Positions 9,271-18,751 of a stretch of 64,000 nt of DNA are shown here, in pieces. Each line of letters begins with the position of its first letter. The first letter of the stretch is position 1. The position numbers and the translations under genes are program-made. Under the pieces are notes generated by a model that was not told the DNA's origin, made no database searches, and worked only from the letters and a program-made list of their open reading frames with translations. Origin of the DNA: Bacteroidales bacterium UBA5349 (GTDB lineage: Bacteria; Bacteroidota; Bacteroidia; Bacteroidales; Tenuifilaceae); NCBI GenBank assembly GCA_002410065.1, contig DHQB01000019.1, positions 1 through 64,000 of the forward strand, given 5' to 3'.

Positions 9271-12200
9271 TTAAACTCTAAGCCCCATAACCAAAACATC
9301 GTCCACCTGAAAAGTTTTTCCTTTCCATGCTTTGAAGGTCTTTTCTAAAATTATACCCTGCTCAGCCATAGGTAAGTGCTTGTTTTCATGAATGAACAAA
9401 CGTAAATTATTTGGCTGAAACTTTTTGTTTTGGGGACCTCCAAACTGATCTGTAATGCCATCGGTATAAAGATAAACCAAATCCCCTTTCTGTATCTTAA
9501 TTGTTTGGTTAGAAAAGGGCTTCATTATTAAATGATGGGCAATTGGCATCCTATCTGATCGGTACTCATTAAGAGCCTCAGTAGCCTTTTTTGATGGAGA
9601 GTAAACAGTTAAAACACTATTTGCACCAGAGTAAGTAAGGGTATTAGTATCATCGTCTACAACACATAGCGAAAGGTCCATGCCGTCAGTTGCATCCTCT
9701 ATCCCACCCTTTTGGTGCAACACTGATATAATTTCCTTTCGAAGTTGGTTTAGGGCTTCAGCAGGATCAACTGTACCCCTTAGCGATATAACCTCATTGA
9801 ACATTAAAACACCCAGCATGCTCATAAAACCACCCGGTACGCCATGTCCGGTACAGTCAACAACAGCAACAATTCTGTAATTCCCTATTCGGGTTGCCCA
9901 GTAAAAATCACCACTAACAATACTCTTTGGCTTATTTAAGATGAAAAAATCTGGAAACAAATCCCCAATCTGATCCTGGGTAGGTAAAACTGCCTCTTGA
10001 ATTCGTTGGGCATACTTTATTGAATCGGTAATCTCACTTTTTTGCCGTTCAATTTCGTTTCGTTGGGCTGTAATCTCTTCGTTTTTATCCTGTAGTTCCC
10101 ATGCAAGGTTTGCAAGAGAGTTCTTCTGTTCCTCTAGCTCATTACGCTGAATGGTAATCTCATTGTTTTTGTCCTGAAGGATACGGTTCTGCTCTTCAAG
10201 CACTAAAGATTTTGATTTAATTTCTTCATTTGCTTCATGGAGATTCTCCGTTTGTAGCCTTAGCTCTTCGCTTTGATTGGATAGTTCCTTTGTTCGAATA
10301 ACTACCATGCCCTCAAGTTCTTCCTTAGCATTCAATAGCCTTCTATCCCTATATACAATAAAGCCATGGATAAGCAGAATAGCCAATATGGCCAACCCTA
10401 CATAAAAGATCCAGGTATTCCAAAATGGTGGAGTTATAGTAAAAGTAAAACTATCACCCTCAGAATTCCATGTGCCGTCTGGGTTTTGTGGAATTACATT
10501 AAATGTATATGTCCCGGGTTTTAAATTGGTGTATTTTACAAATTGCTGATAGTTCTGATCTATTACCCACGATTTATCAAATCCCTGAAGCATGTATTTA
10601 TACTTATTCTTTTGTGGTGCGATATAATGCAGCACTGTAACATAAAACGAGATGTTATTCTGGGTATAGTTAAAGGTTAGTGAGTCGGTTTCAAACAAGC
10701 TAATAACATTCTCTTTGTTTCCCTTTTCAAGGAAACGAGCCTCATAAATATAAGCCAAGGGCTTTACCTTATTTTCCTTAAGAGTAAGTGGATCGAAAAG
10801 AATAAAGTTATTTATACCACCATAGGCAAGTTGTCCATTGCTTAAATTACAAGCTGAACCCTGAGAGAATTCATTACTAGGGAACCCATCGTATTTATCG
10901 TAGTTCCTAAAGGAAAAATCTTTTGTGTCGGTTATGGTAAAGCACGAGATCCCATTATTTGTGCTCATCCAAAGCCTCCCTTGTTTATCCTCTAAAATCC
11001 CATAAATAACATTATTGGGTAATCCATCCTGCGTAGTGAAGTTTGTAAAGGATTCGGTATCATAGTTATAAAGGCTTAATCCTTCTGCTGTTCCTATCCA
11101 AAACCTCCCCTTGGAATCTTCATAAAAACTTAAAATTCTGTTTGAAACAATGGATGTTGAATCTATAAAATCCTTGCGATACACCTTTAGAACTTCCTCC
11201 TTGTCCCTATCAAATAGGTTAAGCCCTTCATTACTTGTTCCAATCCAGAAATTACCCCGGCTGTCCTCAAAAAGAACAGTAAGTCTGACTTGTGTTATTG
11301 TTTTCGGATCATCAAACTTGTGAGTAAAGGTTTTAAAAGATTTACCATCGGGCAATAATTTGCTTAGACCATAATTTAAATTGGCTGTCCAAACATCATC
11401 ATTACTATCAACATAAACATACTTTATCCGTTTATCGGGTAACGACCCTCTTTGCACAGGATTGTGCTTAAATTGCATAAATGTTTTGCTTATAGGATTA
11501 TACTTAGCAAGTCCATCATTGGTTGAAATCCAAAGATTTCCCTTTGAATCCTGAGCTATAGACGTAACATAATCGTTGGGTAATGAATTTGTCGTTTTGG
11601 GGTTGAACTTGATATATTCAAAAGAGTGCTTCACCAGATCAAACTTTGCTAAACCTTCGCCAAATGTTCCTAGCCATACAGAGCCCCATTTATCTTGATG
11701 AATTGCAGAGACAGATGATGAACCCCCAAGATTAAAACTACTCTCGGGATGATTGCGGTAAACAGTAAACCATTTGTATTTAACGTTTGACCTACTTATG
11801 CCATTATTATAAGTTCCAATCCAAAATACGCCAGTTGAATCAATAAAAAGTGAGCGCAGCAAATTGCTTCCTATGCTATTGGGGTCAATAATGCTATGGT
11901 AGTAGTTTGTAAAAGTTTTGGACTCTATATTAAACCTGCTCAATCCCTCGTATGTAGCTATCCATATGCAGCTAGCTTCATCGAGCAGCAAGTCATGTAT
12001 GGTGTTGTTAGGGATAGAATTATTATTGTTGATATTGTGATTGTAAAAATCAAATTCTGCTGTTTTAGTATTGTAACAAATAAGCCCCCCCTCAGTACCC
12101 ATCCAAAGGTTACCCTCTCCATCTTCAATAAAACGTCTGATTATTTTAAGTTCGCTATTCCCCTGTGGCAATTTAATGTGAAACGGAGTAAATGTATCGG

Positions 12201-12843
12201 TTTCTCTACAGTAATTAATAATTCCATTGTCGGTACCAACCCAAAGTGTATTTTTTGAATCAACAAAAAGAGAGCGGATAACATTGCTTGGAAAAACATC
12301 AGGCTTTTCAGGAGTGTTCATATAGACCTTGAAGGTTTCTGTTTCAGGATCAAAAAGGTTTAGCCCTCCACCAGCAGTGCCAATCCAAATTTTTCCAGAC
12401 ACATCTTCACATAGCGTCATTGCCATATCATTGCTCAATGATGTTGTGTCGGAATCGGTATGCTTATATGCAATAAAGGTATCGGTTTCCCACAAATATC
12501 TATTTAAACCACCACCAATTGTTCCTATCCAAAGCCTATGTTTACTATCCTCAAGCAAGGAGATAACTCTACTATTCGAGATTGTTCCTTCAACTCCTTC
12601 TTTGTATGTGTATACCTTAAAGGTATACCCATCGTACCTATTTAAACCATCTTCTGTAGCCATCCACAGGAATCCCTTATGATCTTGGATTATCGAATAA
12701 ACAGTATTCTGCGAAAGACCATGTTCAACGTTAAGACTATTAAAATAAATATCATTATTCTGACCGTTAACCCTTAATATTAGGTTAATGAGCAAAAATG
12801 CTGTTGTTACAAACAGTTTAACTATGTACTTTACAATGGGCAT
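9271..12843 (-). CDS. Two-component-type beta-propeller sensor with SpoIIE-like PP2C phosphatase output
   Basis: 1190 residues. After a signal peptide (about 1-27) come many Reg_prop repeats with the recurring pattern D-G-WIGT-GGLNR, which build two periplasmic propellers, then a Y_Y_Y domain (about 715-795). A transmembrane helix (about 804-830) leads to a long coiled coil with near-identical heptad blocks (about 840-965). The cytoplasmic end is a SpoIIE/RsbU-type serine phosphatase (about 970-1190) with GDFYW, DCTGHGVPGGFM and LYTDGITDQFGG, which supply its metal-binding aspartates. Family knowledge suggests control of an anti-sigma antagonist or a similar phosphoprotein; the signal is unknown. 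It starts 18 bp after sucD on the same strand, so the two may share a transcript. Confidence 0.9.
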   Translation of the reverse strand: MPIVKYIVKLFVTTAFLLINLILRVNGQNNDIYFNSLNVEHGLSQNTVYSIIQDHKGFLWMATEDGLNRYDGYTFKVYTYKEGVEGTISNSRVISLLEDSKHRLWIGTIGGGLNRYLWETDTFIAYKHTDSDTTSLSNDMAMTLCEDVSGKIWIGTAGGGLNLFDPETETFKVYMNTPEKPDVFPSNVIRSLFVDSKNTLWVGTDNGIINYCRETDTFTPFHIKLPQGNSELKIIRRFIEDGEGNLWMGTEGGLICYNTKTAEFDFYNHNINNNNSIPNNTIHDLLLDEASCIWIATYEGLSRFNIESKTFTNYYHSIIDPNSIGSNLLRSLFIDSTGVFWIGTYNNGISRSNVKYKWFTVYRNHPESSFNLGGSSSVSAIHQDKWGSVWLGTFGEGLAKFDLVKHSFEYIKFNPKTTNSLPNDYVTSIAQDSKGNLWISTNDGLAKYNPISKTFMQFKHNPVQRGSLPDKRIKYVYVDSNDDVWTANLNYGLSKLLPDGKSFKTFTHKFDDPKTITQVRLTVLFEDSRGNFWIGTSNEGLNLFDRDKEEVLKVYRKDFIDSTSIVSNRILSFYEDSKGRFWIGTAEGLSLYNYDTESFTNFTTQDGLPNNVIYGILEDKQGRLWMSTNNGISCFTITDTKDFSFRNYDKYDGFPSNEFSQGSACNLSNGQLAYGGINNFILFDPLTLKENKVKPLAYIYEARFLEKGNKENVISLFETDSLTFNYTQNNISFYVTVLHYIAPQKNKYKYMLQGFDKSWVIDQNYQQFVKYTNLKPGTYTFNVIPQNPDGTWNSEGDSFTFTITPPFWNTWIFYVGLAILAILLIHGFIVYRDRRLLNAKEELEGMVVIRTKELSNQSEELRLQTENLHEANEEIKSKSLVLEEQNRILQDKNNEITIQRNELEEQKNSLANLAWELQDKNEEITAQRNEIERQKSEITDSIKYAQRIQEAVLPTQDQIGDLFPDFFILNKPKSIVSGDFYWATRIGNYRIVAVVDCTGHGVPGGFMSMLGVLMFNEVISLRGTVDPAEALNQLRKEIISVLHQKGGIEDATDGMDLSLCVVDDDTNTLTYSGANSVLTVYSPSKKATEALNEYRSDRMPIAHHLIMKPFSNQTIKIQKGDLVYLYTDGITDQFGGPQNKKFQPNNLRLFIHENKHLPMAEQGIILEKTFKAWKGKTFQVDDVLVMGLRV

Positions 12844-12861
12844 TCAAAATAATTTATTGCA

Positions 12862-13734
12862 TTATTTTAGAGCTTCAACCATGGTCTGACCTATTTGGGC
12901 AGGAGATTCTACCACATGAATTCCGCATTCGCGCATAATTTTCATCTTTGCAGCAGCAGTATCGTCTGCCCCACCAATAATTGCACCGGCGTGGCCCATC
13001 CTTCGTCCCTTGGGGGCAGTTTGTCCGGCAATAAAGCCAACTACAGGTTTTTTGCAATTCTTCTTAATCCAATGGGCAGCTTCGGTTTCCATGCTGCCTC
13101 CAATCTCACCAATCATAACAATCCCCTTTGTTTCCGGATCATCATTAAATAGTTTAATAGCATCGAGTGTGGTAGTTCCAATAATTGGATCACCACCTAT
13201 TCCAATACAGGTGGTTTGTCCTAAACCTGCTTTTGTAAGTTGATCCACTGCTTCGTAGGTCAATGTGCCTGAGCGAGAAATAACGCCAATTGAACCCTTT
13301 TTATGAATAAACCCTGGCATGATACCAACTTTCGCCTCATCAGGCGAAATAATACCTGGGCAATTTGGGCCTATCAACCTAACATCTTTCTTCCCCTCAA
13401 GGTAATGCTTAACGGTAACCATCTGCGCAATTGGTATTCCTTCAGATATACAAACAATTACACCGATACCTGCATCCGCAGCCTCCATAATAGCATCCGC
13501 AGCAAAAACAGGCGGAACAAAAATTATCGACACATTGGCACCTGTTTCACAAACTCCTTCGGCAACCGTATTGAAAACGGGCAGATTAAGGTGTTTTTGC
13601 CCACCCTTACCGGGGGTAACTCCACCTACCACATTTGTGCCATAATCAATCATTTGCGAAGCATGAAAGGTTCCTTCGCTTCCGGTAAACCCCTGAACTA
13701 AGACCTTAGAATTTCTGTTAACTAGAACGCTCAT
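12862..13734 (-). CDS. sucD: Succinate-CoA ligase [ADP-forming] subunit alpha
   Basis: 290 residues, full length. SucD forms the CoA-binding half of succinyl-CoA synthetase and carries the phosphohistidine. The N-terminal CoA-binding Rossmann region (VQGFTGSEGTFHA, residues 13-25), LIGPNCPGII and the C-terminal GHAGAIIGG with the catalytic His are all present. The beta subunit gene sucC, normally directly upstream, is absent: upstream lies the glycerol regulator. The partner must be encoded elsewhere. The next gene downstream encodes the propeller-SpoIIE protein. Confidence 0.95.
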   Translation of the reverse strand: MSVLVNRNSKVLVQGFTGSEGTFHASQMIDYGTNVVGGVTPGKGGQKHLNLPVFNTVAEGVCETGANVSIIFVPPVFAADAIMEAADAGIGVIVCISEGIPIAQMVTVKHYLEGKKDVRLIGPNCPGIISPDEAKVGIMPGFIHKKGSIGVISRSGTLTYEAVDQLTKAGLGQTTCIGIGGDPIIGTTTLDAIKLFNDDPETKGIVMIGEIGGSMETEAAHWIKKNCKKPVVGFIAGQTAPKGRRMGHAGAIIGGADDTAAAKMKIMRECGIHVVESPAQIGQTMVEALK

Positions 13735-13784
13735 TATTTATTATGCTTAAATTATTCCTAGTTTATATTTTGATATTTAATTTG

Positions 13785-13811
13785 CAAAGTTAGCAAAAAC
13801 GAGTTGACAAA
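13785..13811 (-). promoter_or_regulatory. Putative promoter of sucD
   Basis: TAACTTTG (13792-13785, minus strand) matches TAnnTTTG exactly. A TTTG lies upstream at 13811-13808, but the 15-bp spacing is shorter than the usual 19-20. The leader would be about 45 nt. Confidence 0.5.
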
Positions 13812-13827
13812 CATTAGCAAGCACGCA

Positions 13828-14595
13828 TTAAGTTAGTTTAACAACAACACCTAATGCTTGAATTTTTTTAACAATTTGCATAGGTGCATCATTATCAGTA
13901 ATAATTACATCAATACTTGATAGATCACAAATTTTGCCAAATCCTCTTCGCCCAAATTTACTCGAATCGGCTAGAACTACAACTTTTTGTGCTGCATTTA
14001 TCATTCGCTGATTAAGCGATGCCTCAAGAGCATTAGTTGTGGTTAATCCGTAATCGGGGTCAATCCCATCAACACCAAGAAAAAGTATGTGACAGCTATA
14101 ACCCTCCATCATCCGCTCGGCAAAAGGACCAACGGCAGAATTTGAACTCTTGCGAATTACACCACCCAATTGGTGGATTTCAATATCTGTATTGACATTA
14201 ATCAGCTGTGCTACATTTAACGATGCAGTAACTACTGTTAATGGGTTTATCGACACAACATTTCGGGCAAACTCTAGTATGGTTGAACCAGAGGCAAGTA
14301 TTATGCTATCGTTTGGTTTTACATATTCCAATGCAGCATGGGAAATTCGTTGCTTTTCCTGCACCCTAATCTTCTCCTTTTCGTGAATATTTCTATCGGA
14401 GATTAACGGTTCTGTTAATGAAGCACTGCCATGTGCCCGATGAAGAAGTTTTCTATCCTCAAGCGCTCTTAAATCCTTTCGAATTGTAACTAACGAAACA
14501 TTTAACTCTTCACTGAGTTCGTTAACATTTACAAATCCATGCTCTTTGAGCTTTTCAATAATATATTGATGCCGTTTGGCTATACTCTTTGACAT
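13828..14595 (-). CDS. DeoR/GlpR-family transcriptional regulator
   Basis: 255 residues from the start at 14595; the frame is open to 14646, but the upstream 17 residues do not look like the family N-terminus. It has a DeoR-type helix-turn-helix (about 8-60, with VNELSEELNVSLVTIRKDL) and a DeoRC sugar-phosphate sensing domain (about 75-250, with ILASGSTILEFA and the DSSKFGRRGFGKI motif). It is divergent from glpD and glpK, so repression of glycerol use, relieved by a phosphorylated intermediate, is the likely role (inferred from context). A 10-bp palindrome TGACATGTCA (14590-14599) overlaps its start codon. Confidence 0.88.
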   Translation of the reverse strand: MSKSIAKRHQYIIEKLKEHGFVNVNELSEELNVSLVTIRKDLRALEDRKLLHRAHGSASLTEPLISDRNIHEKEKIRVQEKQRISHAALEYVKPNDSIILASGSTILEFARNVVSINPLTVVTASLNVAQLINVNTDIEIHQLGGVIRKSSNSAVGPFAERMMEGYSCHILFLGVDGIDPDYGLTTTNALEASLNQRMINAAQKVVVLADSSKFGRRGFGKICDLSSIDVIITDNDAPMQIVKKIQALGVVVKLT

Positions 14596-14676
14596 GTCAT
14601 TGGGTTTTATATAATTCAAATTTATAAATATTTTTTTAATTCTCATAGTATATCTAATTTAACTCCTCAGAAATAA

Positions 14677-14720
14677 CGAAGCATATCGTAATATAATAAA
14701 TTTCATATGCTTTCGATATG
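14677..14720. promoter_or_regulatory. Candidate operator between glpR-like gene and glpD
   Basis: CGAAGCATATCG (14677-14688) and ATATGCTTTCGATATG (14705-14720) form overlapping inverted half-sites (CATATCG with CGATATG, and CGAAGCATAT with ATATGCTTTCG). They lie just upstream of the glpD -7 element and in the leader/promoter zone of the divergent DeoR-type gene, where such a regulator should bind. Confidence 0.45.
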
Positions 14721-14730
14721 TTTTTATTCA

Positions 14731-14738
14731 TATATTTG
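14731..14738 (+). promoter_or_regulatory. Putative -7 element of glpD-glpK
   Basis: TATATTTG matches TAnnTTTG. A TTTCG at 14711-14715 may act as a poor -33 box and is part of the candidate operator. The start codon is 54 bp downstream. Confidence 0.5.
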
Positions 14739-14791
14739 TTTGTGTTAAAAAGGTTCGTTTATTAACACATTAGTCCACATATCTTCTAATT

Positions 14792-16357
14792 ATGCAACGG
14801 GACAAAGCGATTGAAAGGATTAGGGTTTCCAATAAAAATTATGATTTTATTATCATTGGTGGAGGTGCAACCGGAATTGGCATAGCCCTGGAAGCTGCAA
14901 CAAGAGGCTATAAAACCATTCTTCTTGAAAAATCTGATTTCACTAAATCAACCTCAAGTAAAAGCACTAAACTTGTTCACGGTGGTGTACGTTACTTGGC
15001 ACAGGGAGATGTTGCCCTTGTGCGCGAAGCTTGTATTGAAAGAGGGAGACTATTGCGAAATGCTCCTCATTTAGTAAAAAAACAACCTTTTGTTATTCCA
15101 ACATTTAACTGGTTTGACGAACTGTTATATACTGTGGGACTAACCTTTTACGATTTGCTGGCTGGTAAATATAGCCTTGGCAGATCGATTAGGATTTCGA
15201 AAAAGAAGGCGATTAGTAATCTTCCTACAATTCAGATTGATAAAATTACCGCAGGGGTACTTTATCACGATGGTCAGTTTGATGATTCACGACTTGGCAT
15301 TAATGCAATACAATCTGCAGTTGAAAATGGTGCCATTGCCATAAACTACATGCCTGTTCGCAGAATTTTAAAGGGTAGTGATGGTGTAATCAATGGCGTA
15401 GAGGCAACAGATACGGAAACTGGAGAAGAATTTAAACTTTATGGCAAAGCAGTTATAAATTCAACGGGTGTTTTTGCTGATGATATTCTGCAAATGGATA
15501 ATTCAAGTAAACAGAAGACTATTCGACCAAGTCAGGGCATACATCTCGTATTCGACAAGTCGTTTCTACCTGGTAATTGCGCATTAATGATACCAAAAAC
15601 CGACGATGGTAGAGTACTCTTTGCCGTTCCGTGGTATGGAAAATTGATTGTTGGAACAACTGATACTCCAATTGACACTCCTAATTTAGAACCCATTGCG
15701 CTAGAAGATGAGATAGAGTTCATTCTAAATACAATGTCAAAATATTTAATAAAAAACCCGTCTCGCAACGATGTTTTAAGCATTTTTGCAGGCCTAAGGC
15801 CACTAGCGGCAGCCAAAAAAGAGGAAAAAAAAACAAAGGAAATATCGCGTAGTCATAAGATTTACGTTTCAGAATCGCACCTATTTACAATAATTGGCGG
15901 CAAGTGGACCACTTTTAGACGGATGGCTCAGGATTTGGTTGATAAAGTTGAAAAAACAAAACGGTGGACAAAAACAACCTCAATAACAAAAGATTTTAGA
16001 ATACATGGGTATAAAACTGAAGTTGAAGAGACAAATCCTTTCTGTTTTTATGGAACTGATAGTGACTACATCTGCCAATTGATGAAGGATGAGCAAGGAA
16101 TGGACCAATTGCTTAGCAACAGAATTAGTCTTTATGCAGCACAGGTCGCATGGGCTGTTAGAGAAGAAATGGCGCGTACGGTTGAAGATGTGCTATCGCG
16201 CAGGGTTAGGTGTTTGCTGCTTGATGCTCGCGAAGCAATGCTAATTGCGCCAAAAGTTGCTGAGATTATGGCAAAAGAGCTTAGCAAAAATGAATCTTGG
16301 CAAAAGCAGCAAGTGGATGATTTTGTTAATATTGCCAGTAAATATCTGCTCAGGTAA
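14792..16357 (+). CDS. glpD: FAD-dependent glycerol-3-phosphate dehydrogenase
   Basis: 521 residues. It oxidises sn-glycerol 3-phosphate to dihydroxyacetone phosphate at the membrane. The N-terminal dinucleotide-binding motif IIIGGGATGIG (residues 20-30) is followed by the DAO/GlpA family signature SSKSTKLVHGGVRYL (about 52-66). The GlpD-type C-terminal domain, with RVRCLLLDAREA, is also present. The length and the lack of a C-terminal Fe-S binding extension fit GlpD, though some GlpA proteins look similar and no glpB or glpC follows. The next gene, glycerol kinase, starts 80 bp downstream, so the two steps of glycerol uptake metabolism are encoded together. Confidence 0.93.
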   Translation: MQRDKAIERIRVSNKNYDFIIIGGGATGIGIALEAATRGYKTILLEKSDFTKSTSSKSTKLVHGGVRYLAQGDVALVREACIERGRLLRNAPHLVKKQPFVIPTFNWFDELLYTVGLTFYDLLAGKYSLGRSIRISKKKAISNLPTIQIDKITAGVLYHDGQFDDSRLGINAIQSAVENGAIAINYMPVRRILKGSDGVINGVEATDTETGEEFKLYGKAVINSTGVFADDILQMDNSSKQKTIRPSQGIHLVFDKSFLPGNCALMIPKTDDGRVLFAVPWYGKLIVGTTDTPIDTPNLEPIALEDEIEFILNTMSKYLIKNPSRNDVLSIFAGLRPLAAAKKEEKKTKEISRSHKIYVSESHLFTIIGGKWTTFRRMAQDLVDKVEKTKRWTKTTSITKDFRIHGYKTEVEETNPFCFYGTDSDYICQLMKDEQGMDQLLSNRISLYAAQVAWAVREEMARTVEDVLSRRVRCLLLDAREAMLIAPKVAEIMAKELSKNESWQKQQVDDFVNIASKYLLR

Positions 16358-16437
16358 TTTAGTTTAACCTTCAACCTACCATTAGGTCAATAGAAACTTT
16401 ATTGCAATATTTGTTACTGCTTAAACATTTTACAGGT

Positions 16438-17928
16438 ATGGAAAAGTTTATCCTTGCATTAGATCAGGGTACAACCAGCTCGCGAGCATTGCTTTTCGAT
16501 CATAACGGAAACATCCGTTCGGTTGCCCAAAAAGAATTTACACAAATTTTTCCTAAGCCAGGCTGGGTTGAGCATGATCCTAAAGAGATATGGTCGTCGC
16601 AGGTTGCCGTTGCAGCCGAGGCCATGTCGAAAATAAGTATTAATGGTTCCTACCTGCAGGGCATTGGCATTACCAACCAGCGCGAAACCTCTATTGTTTG
16701 GGATAAAAAAACGAGTGAACCCGTTTATAACGCAATTGTTTGGCAGGATAGGCGAACATCTAGTTTTTGCGATGAATTGAAAGAGAAAGGACTGACTGAA
16801 ATAATCCGTAAAAAAACGGGTCTTGTAATCGATGCATACTTTAGTGGCACCAAAATAAAATGGATACTCGACAATATTAAGGGCGCAAGGGCTAGGGCCC
16901 AAAAAGGAGAACTTGCTTTCGGAACAGTTGATACCTGGTTGGTTTGGAAACTTACACAAGGCAGAAGGCACGTTACCGATGTTTCAAATGCAAGTCGTAC
17001 TATGCTGTTCAATATCAATACCCTAAAATGGGACGATGAGTTGCTGGCCCTATTCGATATCCCCATTGCCATGATGCCCGAGGTTGCATCATCGAGCGAG
17101 GTTTACGATTATACCAATACAACATTCTTTGCCTCTAAAGTTCCAATTGGAGGTATTGCAGGCGACCAACAGTCGGCAATGTTTGGCCAAATGTGTGTTG
17201 ATGAAGGAATGGTAAAGAATACCTATGGCACAGGTTGTTTCATACTAAAGAATACTGGACACAAACCGTTTTTATCAAGCAACAACCTTATTACTACTAT
17301 TGCTTGGCAAATAAACGGACAGGTAACCTATGCGCTTGAGGGCAGTATTTTTATTGGAGGTGCAGTAGTACAGTGGTTACGCGATGGATTAGGTATAATA
17401 AATTCATCTGCCGAAGTAGAGGCTTTGGCAGCCCAAGTCCCTGATAATGGTGATGTTTTCTTTGTACCAAGTTTCACTGGCATGGGCGCACCGTATTGGG
17501 ATCAATATGCACGGGGAATAATGGTTGGGATAAGCCGTGGTACAAACCGAAGTCATATAGCACGTGCGGCACTCGAAGGAATTGCCTATCAAACAATGGA
17601 TGTTATGAACGCCATGGAAGCCGATACATGCCTGAAAATTACCGAATTGAGAGTTGACGGAGGTGCATCCGCAAACAATCTACTTATGCAATTCCAGGCT
17701 GATATTATAGGTATTCCTGTTATCCGACCCGAGGTTGTTGAAACTACTGCACTGGGTGCGGCTTACCTTGCAGGCTTGTCAACAGGATTCTGGGCTAATA
17801 TTGATGAACTAAAAAAACAATGGCAATTAAACCGTAGGTTTTTCCCAAAAATGTCTAAAGAAATGACTGATAGTCTAAAAGTTAAATGGGCTGATGCCGT
17901 TGTGCGAGCTAAATCGTGGTCGAAATAG
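16438..17928 (+). CDS. glpK: Glycerol kinase
   Basis: 496 residues from the ATG at 16438. The 12 extra upstream codons of the open frame are not conserved-looking, while MEKFILALDQGTTSSRA is the standard GlpK start. FGGY family: it phosphorylates glycerol with ATP. Visible motifs are DQGTTSSR (phosphate), TNQRET (glycerol binding), WQDRRT, GIAGDQQSAMFGQ, and ELRVDGGASANN (adenosine). It is the second gene of the glpD-glpK unit. No glycerol facilitator gene is nearby. Confidence 0.96.
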   Translation: MEKFILALDQGTTSSRALLFDHNGNIRSVAQKEFTQIFPKPGWVEHDPKEIWSSQVAVAAEAMSKISINGSYLQGIGITNQRETSIVWDKKTSEPVYNAIVWQDRRTSSFCDELKEKGLTEIIRKKTGLVIDAYFSGTKIKWILDNIKGARARAQKGELAFGTVDTWLVWKLTQGRRHVTDVSNASRTMLFNINTLKWDDELLALFDIPIAMMPEVASSSEVYDYTNTTFFASKVPIGGIAGDQQSAMFGQMCVDEGMVKNTYGTGCFILKNTGHKPFLSSNNLITTIAWQINGQVTYALEGSIFIGGAVVQWLRDGLGIINSSAEVEALAAQVPDNGDVFFVPSFTGMGAPYWDQYARGIMVGISRGTNRSHIARAALEGIAYQTMDVMNAMEADTCLKITELRVDGGASANNLLMQFQADIIGIPVIRPEVVETTALGAAYLAGLSTGFWANIDELKKQWQLNRRFFPKMSKEMTDSLKVKWADAVVRAKSWSK

Positions 17929-17948
17929 AGCTTTGGGGCTAAATTCAA

Positions 17949-17980
17949 CAAAAAAGGCTGTTCTAAAATAAAGAACAGCC
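17949..17980 (-). terminator. Terminator between glpK and fabG
   Basis: A 9-bp stem GGCTGTTCT (17956-17964) with AGAACAGCC (17972-17980). The T run lies on the minus-strand side, so it serves mainly fabG, which ends at 18005, and may also stop glpK transcripts. Confidence 0.8.
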
Positions 17981-18004
17981 CTCTAATACTATCAAAAATA
18001 TTCT

Positions 18005-18751
18005 CTATGTATTCATTGCACCACAAACGTTAATAACCTGTCCGCTAACATAACTCGACAAGTCTGAGCCTAAGTACACAACTGTGTTAGCTACGTCTTG
18101 AGGTGTTCCCCCACGATGTAACGGAATTTTCTTAATCCACTCCTCACGAACCTCATCAGGAAGTTTGTGTGTCATTTCGGTAATTATAAAGCCTGGAGCA
18201 ATAGCATTGCAACGGATATTTCGCGATCCGAGCTCACGTGCTATAGATTTTGTAAAGCCAATAATTCCCGCTTTTGATGCTGAATAGTTTGACTGTCCAG
18301 CATTACCCGATACACCTACAACAGAACTCATGTTAATAATAGATCCTGATTTCTGCTTTAGCATGTATTTCTGAGCCGCTTTTGTTAGGTTAAAAACCGA
18401 CTTTAGGTTAACGGCCATAACCAAATCCCATTGGTCTTCAGACATCCTCATTAAAAGTGTGTCGCGGGTTATACCAGCATTATTAACTAGAATATCAATG
18501 CTACCGAAATCTTTAACAACCTCATCAACTAACGTTTGAGAAGACTCAAAGTTACTTGCATCAGAAACGTATCCTTTTGCCTTAACGCCTAAAGCAGTTA
18601 TCTCTTTTTCAAGATTGGTAAAATTATCATCGGCAACCATATCAGAAAACGCTACGTTTGCACCATGCTTTGCAAAATCAAGGGCAATAGCACGGCCAAT
18701 ACCTCGGGCGCCACCAGTAATTAATCCTGTTTTACCTTCAAGTAATTTCAT
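18005..18751 (-). CDS. fabG: 3-oxoacyl-[acyl-carrier-protein] reductase
   Basis: 248 residues from the ATG at 18751. The frame stays open to 19021, but that 90-codon extension is hydrophobic and unlike any FabG N-terminus, and a good -7 element falls inside it. FabG reduces 3-oxoacyl-ACP with NADPH in fatty acid elongation. It is an SDR enzyme: the cofactor motif TGGARGIGRA is at residues 11-20, NNAG near 90, and the active site Ser...YSASK near 140-157, with the C-terminal YLGSDLSSYVSGQVINVCG. It is monocistronic here, away from other fab genes, so a related SDR role cannot be excluded. Confidence 0.92.
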   Translation of the reverse strand: MKLLEGKTGLITGGARGIGRAIALDFAKHGANVAFSDMVADDNFTNLEKEITALGVKAKGYVSDASNFESSQTLVDEVVKDFGSIDILVNNAGITRDTLLMRMSEDQWDLVMAVNLKSVFNLTKAAQKYMLKQKSGSIINMSSVVGVSGNAGQSNYSASKAGIIGFTKSIARELGSRNIRCNAIAPGFIITEMTHKLPDEVREEWIKKIPLHRGGTPQDVANTVVYLGSDLSSYVSGQVINVCGAMNT

